A program made the translations under genes and the position numbers. The notes beneath the pieces are model-generated. The model was given only the letters and a program-made list of their open reading frames with translations, searched no databases and had not been told where the DNA came from. From Circinella minor (lineage: Eukaryota > Mucoromycota > Mucoromycetes > Mucorales > Lichtheimiaceae), in NCBI GenBank assembly GCA_016758965.1, contig JAEPRB010000058.1:1-64000 (forward strand): a stretch of 64,000 bases of DNA, given 5' to 3'. Shown piece by piece: positions 57,875-64,000 of this stretch. Each line of letters opens with the position of its first letter. Within the stretch, counting starts at the first letter, position 1.

Positions 57875-60355
57875 TTATAGTAATGGTATACTAAACTTAA
57901 ACCCATTACGTCTTACAGCTGCATTTAATCTACGATAATAATATGGATATTGCTGTAATATTTGTTCAGTAGTTGTTTGGGGTTGAGATTCATCTTGTTG
58001 ATTATTATTATTATTATTATTGGTATATTGATGGTGATGATAATGATCTTGTGATGACGTTGATGATGATGCTGATCCACTTGTCATCATATTTCCAATA
58101 ACATTTCGACTCATACCAATGACACCAGGCATAATAGTTGCACCCAATTGAAATATACTTTCACCTTCACCATTAGGTCGACCAAAAGATGGCATCACAT
58201 CCACCAGATTCCAATTTTCACTATTAACACCATGACTATCCATAATTTCATCATCATCATAATATTCTTCTTCATCATCTTGTATATCATCTTCACTATT
58301 ATCTAATAGTCCATCATAATAATACCAATCATCTCCTGTTGAGGTTGTACCAATCAATGTTGCATCGGGTTGTTGTTGTAATAATCCATTAAGAACTAAT
58401 TCTTTATTTAATTCACTTGTCATAGGAGATCCACTTCGATATCGAAGAGCTGTCATTTTAAGTACTTGATGAAATTCTAATTGAAAATCAATACTTCGAA
58501 TCCCTTGATATAGTGAAATATGTGATTGTCTATAATATATATATCGTTAAAGTTGTTATTATTATTTGTTGTCTCATTCATTTGCCCCTACTTTTTATTT
58601 CTCGTCCCTCCTAGTTATATCCCCCTTCAAAAAAAAAAAATAGCACAGATTTTTTTTTTGCCCTGCATTTACTCCTCCTTATTTTATTTTTCTCATTCCT
58701 CTCCTTTTATATGTTCTTCCCTGTCACCCCCTCCCTCGCTAATAATAATAATAATAGTAATAATGATATTCATATATTTACAATCCAAGTCTGGGTGACC
58801 GACAACATGCCATTAGTGCTTGTAATGCGTTAGTAACTTGTGATAATGGTATTTCAATACCTTGTGTATGACATAAGTATGCAATATCATAATTAAGCAT
58901 AGCCATTCCAATAGTGAATCGTCGGAGGTTCTTGTCATCTAGAAATAAGGGCATTTTACTACCCAATAAAGAATATAATGTTATGACTTTACCTTTTCTC
59001 TCTCTCTCTCTGTTACTCTCCTTCTTTATATATATATATATATATATATCTTTACCTGTTATGACGTTGTTTTGCTATAGTAGAACGAATATATGGATAC
59101 ATTGTCTTGTAATAAATTGGAAATGGTAGTTTCACACCCAAATAACGAATAATCACTCCAAACATATGAATTAAATGACCAATCGCAGCATTTAATTCTT
59201 CTTTGGAGTATTCTATCATTAAATCCATATTAATTTATCAGTTAAATTTATTTCTCTTTCTTTTGATCCTTCTTTTTTTTTCATATCTCCCATTTAAATT
59301 GATATACATACTGGATACATCAATCACTCGAGCTGGTAAAGTTACGCCACATATATATAAATCTTCTGGTTGTTGTTGTTGTTGTTGCTGCGGATATTTT
59401 GAAGAAGGAGATTGATATTGATTATTGTTACTATTACGATGATGTAATGATAAAGATCGATCTCGTTGAGCAAAAGGTAATGTATTTGTTGTTGTAATAG
59501 TAGTCGTAGTAGAAGTAGTAGTAGTAGAAGAATTAGAACAAGTTAAAGATATAGGTCTTGGTGATTCCATAATCATAGTAGAACTATCTTCTACTACTCC
59601 GGGTTTAAAATCAAATAAAGATACAATTTCTTGAACCAATACACGTCGTGCTGAAACAGTCATTTTATGAACTCGATACCATTGTTGTTTTATATGTTGA
59701 ATATCTTTTGTACAATCTTCCATTGCTTTTTCAATATGACAACGATCTACATTTTCTAATCGATTACGTCGTTTTTCAATTTCAATACGTAATTGTTGTA
59801 TTCGTTTTCGTGCTGCATAAAATTATAAAATATTTTCTTATTATTATTTAGAATTTTTCATGCAAAATCAAAATATTTCTTTTTTCTTAATGACTATTTT
59901 ATATCATAATAAATGATAATTCAAGATATATGTATAGAAATAGAGAGAAAGAGAGAGAAAACTATATATCTATTTTCCCAACCTGCTTCAGATTCTTTAT
60001 TGATTCTTTGTTTTTCTTCAGTTGCTTTTTTTATATTTGAAATAGAATTATGTTTCTCTGACCATAATTGTCGCATTCTTGAAGTACTTTTTACAAATTG
60101 AGCAGCTTCATTAACTAGTTTATCTCTCTCAACTTCAAGTTGAACAAGTTCTCCATTATGGCTATCCAATCTATATATATGCATATACAATATTATTGTC
60201 ATTGAATTCTCTTTTTTTTTTGTTGCTACATTTGAATGAAATAATAACTAGAACAGTTATTTTTTTTAAAAAAAAAGAAGACAAACGTACTTGTCTTTTA
60301 GACATTGACGACAATAGAATTTTCTATTAAGGGTATGACAATAATGACATTCCAT
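57875..60355 (-). CDS. ATG14: Autophagy protein Atg14 (Vps34 complex I subunit)
   Basis: Six minus-strand exons (60355-60291, 60170-59983, 59812-59312, 59212-59056, 58958-58782, 58529-57875) join in phase to 580 aa. The N-terminus has the Atg14/Barkor cysteine pairs: MECHYCHTLNRKFYCRQC, i.e. CxxC-x8-CxxC. Coiled coils follow (VQLEVERDKLVNEAAQFVK; RKRIQQLRIEIEKRRNRLEN). The Atg14/UVRAG domain then shows VSARRVLVQEIVSLFDFKP, ICGVTLPARVIDVSS, ELNAAIGHLIHMFGVIIRYL, GVKLPFPIYYK, FTIGMAMLNYDIAYLCHTQG. Atg14 targets the PI3-kinase Vps34-Vps15-Atg6 complex to the site of autophagosome formation. Gln/Ser/Thr-rich inserts and an Asp/Glu/Tyr-rich tail are lineage features. UVRAG/Vps38 is the alternative; the Cys motif favours Atg14. 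Confidence 0.87.
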
Positions 60356-60549
60356 TGTTTTCAAATAGGAAATGTGTATATAAAAGGTGGGGTTTAGGTG
60401 AAAAGGAAAAAAAAAGAGAGGTGAAATTAGGATAGCGGGGAGTTAACTTTTACTAATAAGGGAGACCAGGTGATTCGTTACATAAAAAAATATTATTAAT
60501 GAGGTAGATATGCATTGATATGTCATTATTATTGATATTACTGTTACTG

Positions 60550-61826
60550 TTACTGAGTGTTATTGCTATTATTATTATTATTATTATTATTATCTGATGT
60601 TGTATTGTTCGTTGGAGAACCAAATAATGGAGATTGTTGTTGTTGTTGTTGCTGCTGCTGCCGCTGTTGCTGTTGCTGTTGTTGTTGAAGCTGGCGCAGA
60701 TGTTGAAGTTGTAAATGTTTAAGTATTTGTGGATTATTTACTATTTGCTGAGATGTGGCTGATAATTGATCATGTTGTTGTTGTATAACACGTAAATGCT
60801 GTTGCGTATTATATAATTGTGATTGAAGACTATGTATTTGAGTTTGAGCATCATGTAATTGCATATCTTTGGATTGAATTAATTGCTGTAAACGTTTATT
60901 TTCACCATCGAAATCCATTGCTCGTGTTTCCCACATACTCATCGATTTATAATATTGTACAAGTTGATCTTCAAGATTTTTTCGACCCGTTGCTGAACGA
61001 TCCATTTTTCTTTCTAAATCTTTAATTCTGTCTTTGTATTGTTTCACTTGGGCATGACATGCATCATGGTTTAAAGGAGCTGTAATTACAGAAGATGGTT
61101 GCTGTGGTGATTGTATTGGTTGGGATAGAGATGGACTTTGTTGTTGTTGCTGTGGTGACGATGATGACTGAGATACATTTATAGGATCTACTATTGATGG
61201 TGATGGAGGAATTGAAGATTGATCTGTTGTAGTTATTACTGTTGTTATATTAGTGTTTGCTTCTTCTTGTTGTTGCTGAGTATTATTATTTTTTAATTTT
61301 TCAACTTCTGTTTCAAGATCCATTGTCTTTTTTTCCAATTCCATCCTTTGAATTCGCTCTTCTTGTAATATCTCAAATAAAAGATCGTAATTTTCTCGTG
61401 CAGTTGATAAATAATCAGCATAGGTATCACATTGTATGGATGTATTTTTAATTTTTGATTCATAATCTTTGGATTGATTTTTTGAGTCTAATACTTCAAT
61501 TTGTAATTCAAACATTTTTTCTGATAATTTGGAAATAAATTTTTTATAACTATCAGGTGCTCTTAAACTATTGGCTTCATTGTATAATATTTGAACTAAT
61601 TCTTCTTCTCCCATTGCTTCTTCTGAAAAACAATTATATATAATAATAAGTTATTATAAGAATTTCCGAAAAGAAATATAAAGATTAAAAAAGATGATGT
61701 AAGAAAATTTATATTCTCTCTCTCTCTCTCTCTCTAATATTTTTTTTACAAGTTTTTACCGGTATAGGAACTATAATCGGGTGGCCAAGTGGGTGATCGA
61801 TAATTTGTGGTACGTGAATTTGACAT
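60550..61826 (-). CDS. Coiled-coil protein with polyQ and polyN tracts
   Basis: Two minus-strand exons (61826-61760, 61622-60550) join in phase to 379 aa, starting MSNSRTTNYRSPTWPPDYSS. The N-terminal half is a long coiled coil (FISKLSEKMFELQIEVLDSK; ERIQRMELEKKTMDLETEVE), and a second coiled coil lies after a Gln/Ser/Pro linker (QVKQYKDRIKDLERKMD; DAQTQIHSLQSQLYNTQQHL). The C-terminus is a polyQ run followed by an Asn run. No enzymatic motif is seen, so it is probably a scaffold or cytoskeletal adaptor. Its stop lies 194 bp upstream of the ATG14 start on the same strand. Confidence 0.75.
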
Positions 61827-62283
61827 GGTATATAATTATATGATGGTAGGGTTTTTTTTTATGATTTTATAAAAAGAATAATATATAAAAAAAAGTAAAA
61901 ATACAAGAGAAAAAATAAAAGTGATATGTACAAAAGGAAATGTAAAAGGGAAGAAGAGGTTTAAAATAAAAAGAAATCTTGTTGGTTTAATTAATAATAA
62001 TAATGAAAAAGAAAGAAAACGAAAAATATATGTCAATCAATTATGACAAAAAAAAGCGCGTGTAACAGCTTATTACCCTGTGACCGGTTATATAATTCTG
62101 ATTATAATTTTTTTTTTTTTTTTGCATTAACAAATATACTCTTTAAACATAATATTAGTTATTAAGTAATCAGGGTATTTAAATATAAATAAATCGCCTC
62201 GATTTAAAAAGTTTAGCCTATATTTTATTTTTAAGCAAAAATAAAAAGAGAGAGAATATAATACATGTGGTTTCAAACAATTA
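61827..62283. other. Intergenic region
   Basis: Upstream of the coiled-coil gene and downstream of the membrane protein gene; AT-rich with a T-run at 62108-62123. No gene seen. Confidence 0.5.
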
Positions 62284-64000
62284 CTATTGTCCAGGTTTAT
62301 CTACTAAATGAAAATGTTCTTCCATTGCTGAAGGATATCGATTATGTAATTGGATTCCGGATGATTCTAGCGTTTTCATTGATTGTTCATCTGTAAAAAA
62401 TGCAGAATTATCAATATCTGCATGAGCTGTTACTACATTTTCTCTTCTTCTTCCTTCTCCCGCCCGAGGGGGTTAAAATTGTACGTAAAATGTTATTTTT
62501 TTTCACTTGCTATAATTATTATTATTGTTGTTGTTCTTGCTGTTCCATTGTTCTTGTTGCTTATATGAAAATCGATTGACACTGTTGTTCGTTGTTTGTT
62601 GATTTCTTGTAGTATTATTATTATTATCATTATTGACGGCTGAATTGAGATTGGAAAAAAGTTCATCGTTGATATAATAGGATTTCAACATCAATTCCAT
62701 GAGCTGTATCCGTCGTTGAAGTTCTTCAAGTTGTTGTTTGAACTGCTGATTTTCTTCTTGTGACAACGTGTCGTTATTATTACTACTATTATTACTATTG
62801 GTAATAGTAGCCGCTACTTTTTCATCTTGTTGCTGTTGTTTAAATATCATTGTACTATTTATGTTATTGCTAGGTTCTTTTGTTGCTATTATATTATGAG
62901 TCTCACGTTGTTTTTGATTAGGTAAAAATTCAGATCGAACAGGATTAATAAATGGTGTTGTTGAACTTAAAAATCCAAAATGATTTCGTAACCCACTTAA
63001 TAATGATTCTCTTGCTGAGCCCATGGACACGTGATGCACAAAGCCCCAAGGTGAATTAGGTCGTACACCAAATAAAAATGTATCCAATGTAAACAATAAT
63101 GTTAATAAACCACCTGCTGAACCAATGGCACTTAATACTGTATAAATCTTTTGTTCTTTCAAAATTACATTAGAATAACTACTTGGATAAATATCCAATA
63201 TATTTTTACTAAAACTTTCAACACGAAGTTGAGTTGCCATGCCAGGACGACAGCTACTAGAAAGTTCTGGAACACGATTATAATCTTGTGCGAATCCAAT
63301 ACTATTCCAACCATTATCATTGTTTAAATAAAGATGCTCTTGTAATTGATAGGCAATGGTCGAATATGCACCTAGTTCGAGTGTATATGTATTGGAAGAA
63401 GATGTCTGAAGATCATTTCGTTCTTCATCAAGCCAAGTTTGAATATCAGATTTAGACATTTTTTGAGTTGTGTCGTCAAAATAATATGCAAGATTGGGAT
63501 TTCTGCCTCGAGGATAAAGAGATACATGGATTCTAGAAAAGGTTAAACTAGCTGTTGAATTCCCGTGAATAGCAATATTTGGTTTTGTTGCAACACCATA
63601 AAACATGAATTGTATACGCTGCCCATTATTGCTGTTGTTTGACGTTTGCTGCTGTAGTTGTCTTGATTTTGGATCATTCAGTTGAAAATCATCGGGTGCA
63701 GTAAATAAATAACATGTTGGAGGACTTGGTTGTGAATCAATAAAGAAGGGTCGATGTTTCGTCATGTTAAGTTGTCGCAGGTAACCAGAAGTGTAACAAT
63801 CAGTAATCGCACCTGTGTCTGTTTGACATCCAACTGAAGGTTTATCCCATCCATCAAAACAAAATCGAATATCTTTGTTTTAAAATATTACAAAATTTGA
63901 ATTCATAAAAAAAAAGAGAAGAATTAGAAATAATACACATTACGTATTATACATAATAAACAAAAGCTATTCCTTTTTTTTCATTTATATTACCTGGTAC
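62284..64000 (-). CDS. Membrane protein, 5' end outside window
   Basis: Minus-strand exons visible: a 7-nt piece at 64000-63994 ending at a GTAATA donor, 63872-62507, and 62449-62284; all join in phase, giving at least ~512 aa. The first full exon starts with a cysteine-containing ecto-domain (RFCFDGWDKPSVGCQ ... TDCYTSGYL), then FYGVATKPNIAIHGNSTA. One clear transmembrane helix at 63147-63070 (IYTVLSAIGSAGGLLTLLFT) is followed by FLFGVRPNSPWGFVHHV. The cytosolic part has Gln/Asn-rich stretches and a short coiled coil (QQLEELQRRIQLMELMLKS). The last intron (57 nt) is inferred because otherwise the frame stops at 62505 while conserved-looking sequence (DIDNSAFFTDEQSMKTLESS) follows. No named family recognised. 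Confidence 0.7.

Noticed and set aside
1..64000. tRNA, rRNA, CRISPR or prokaryotic operon features
   Set aside because: No complete tRNA fold, rRNA-like block or spaced direct repeats were found; the intron-rich genes are clearly eukaryotic.

Overview
This is an AT-rich eukaryotic window. Short introns (about 50-120 nt, GTAAGT-like donors, T-rich acceptors) interrupt almost every gene. Coding regions carry long Asn, Gln and Ser runs, and intergenic DNA is full of poly-A/T and (ATT)n tracts. The gene set (LIM-RhoGAP, Skt5/Chs4-type chitin synthase activator, POP4, TYR1, ATG14, GH5 mannanase, carnosine N-methyltransferase) is fungal. The intron-rich, AT-rich style fits an early-diverging filamentous fungus, most likely Mucoromycota (Mucorales-like). 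That placement is an inference from style and gene content, not from a marker gene. No rRNA, confident tRNA, CRISPR or prokaryote-type operon is present.

Layout. 0-1.1 kb: a TA-flanked inverted-repeat DNA transposon relic. 1.8-6.3 kb: two tandem, diverged F-box/leucine-rich-repeat genes; the second has the TPR + F-box + LRR layout of Pof3/Dia2. 9.0-10.6 kb: a secreted GH5 endo-mannanase with six exons. 10.97-11.74 kb: first copy of a pogo-like element. 13.7-17.1 kb: several small multi-exon coding segments with no recognised family, some decayed. 17.5-18.5 kb: POP4 (RNase P/MRP). 19.0-23.1 kb: a LIM-LIM-C1-RhoGAP protein. 23.1-31.8 kb: gene-poor DNA with the second, inverted pogo-like copy, a MITE, a microsatellite and decayed gene pieces. 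31.8-34.3 kb: a truncated Hsp20, a decayed multi-exon pseudogene, a large palindrome and another inverted-repeat element.

From 36 kb the window is dense, ordinary gene space: SDR (minus), carnosine N-methyltransferase, a single-pass membrane protein, a ZIP zinc transporter, TYR1, an acidic signal-peptide/TM protein, and an Skt5/Chs4-like Sel1-repeat protein. These are followed on the minus strand by ATG14, a coiled-coil polyQ protein and a membrane protein running off the right edge. For most genes I worked out exon coordinates by matching donor/acceptor sites and reading phase; these are listed per gene.

The genes are mostly unrelated housekeeping genes and do not form a pathway cluster. 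Cell-wall and morphogenesis functions recur (mannanase, LIM-RhoGAP, Skt5), but nothing suggests co-regulation. No clearly new biological system is visible. The most unusual parts are the transposon/pseudogene landscape at 10-34 kb, the unassigned small multi-exon genes at 13.7-17.1 kb, and a likely GC-AG intron in the RhoGAP gene.
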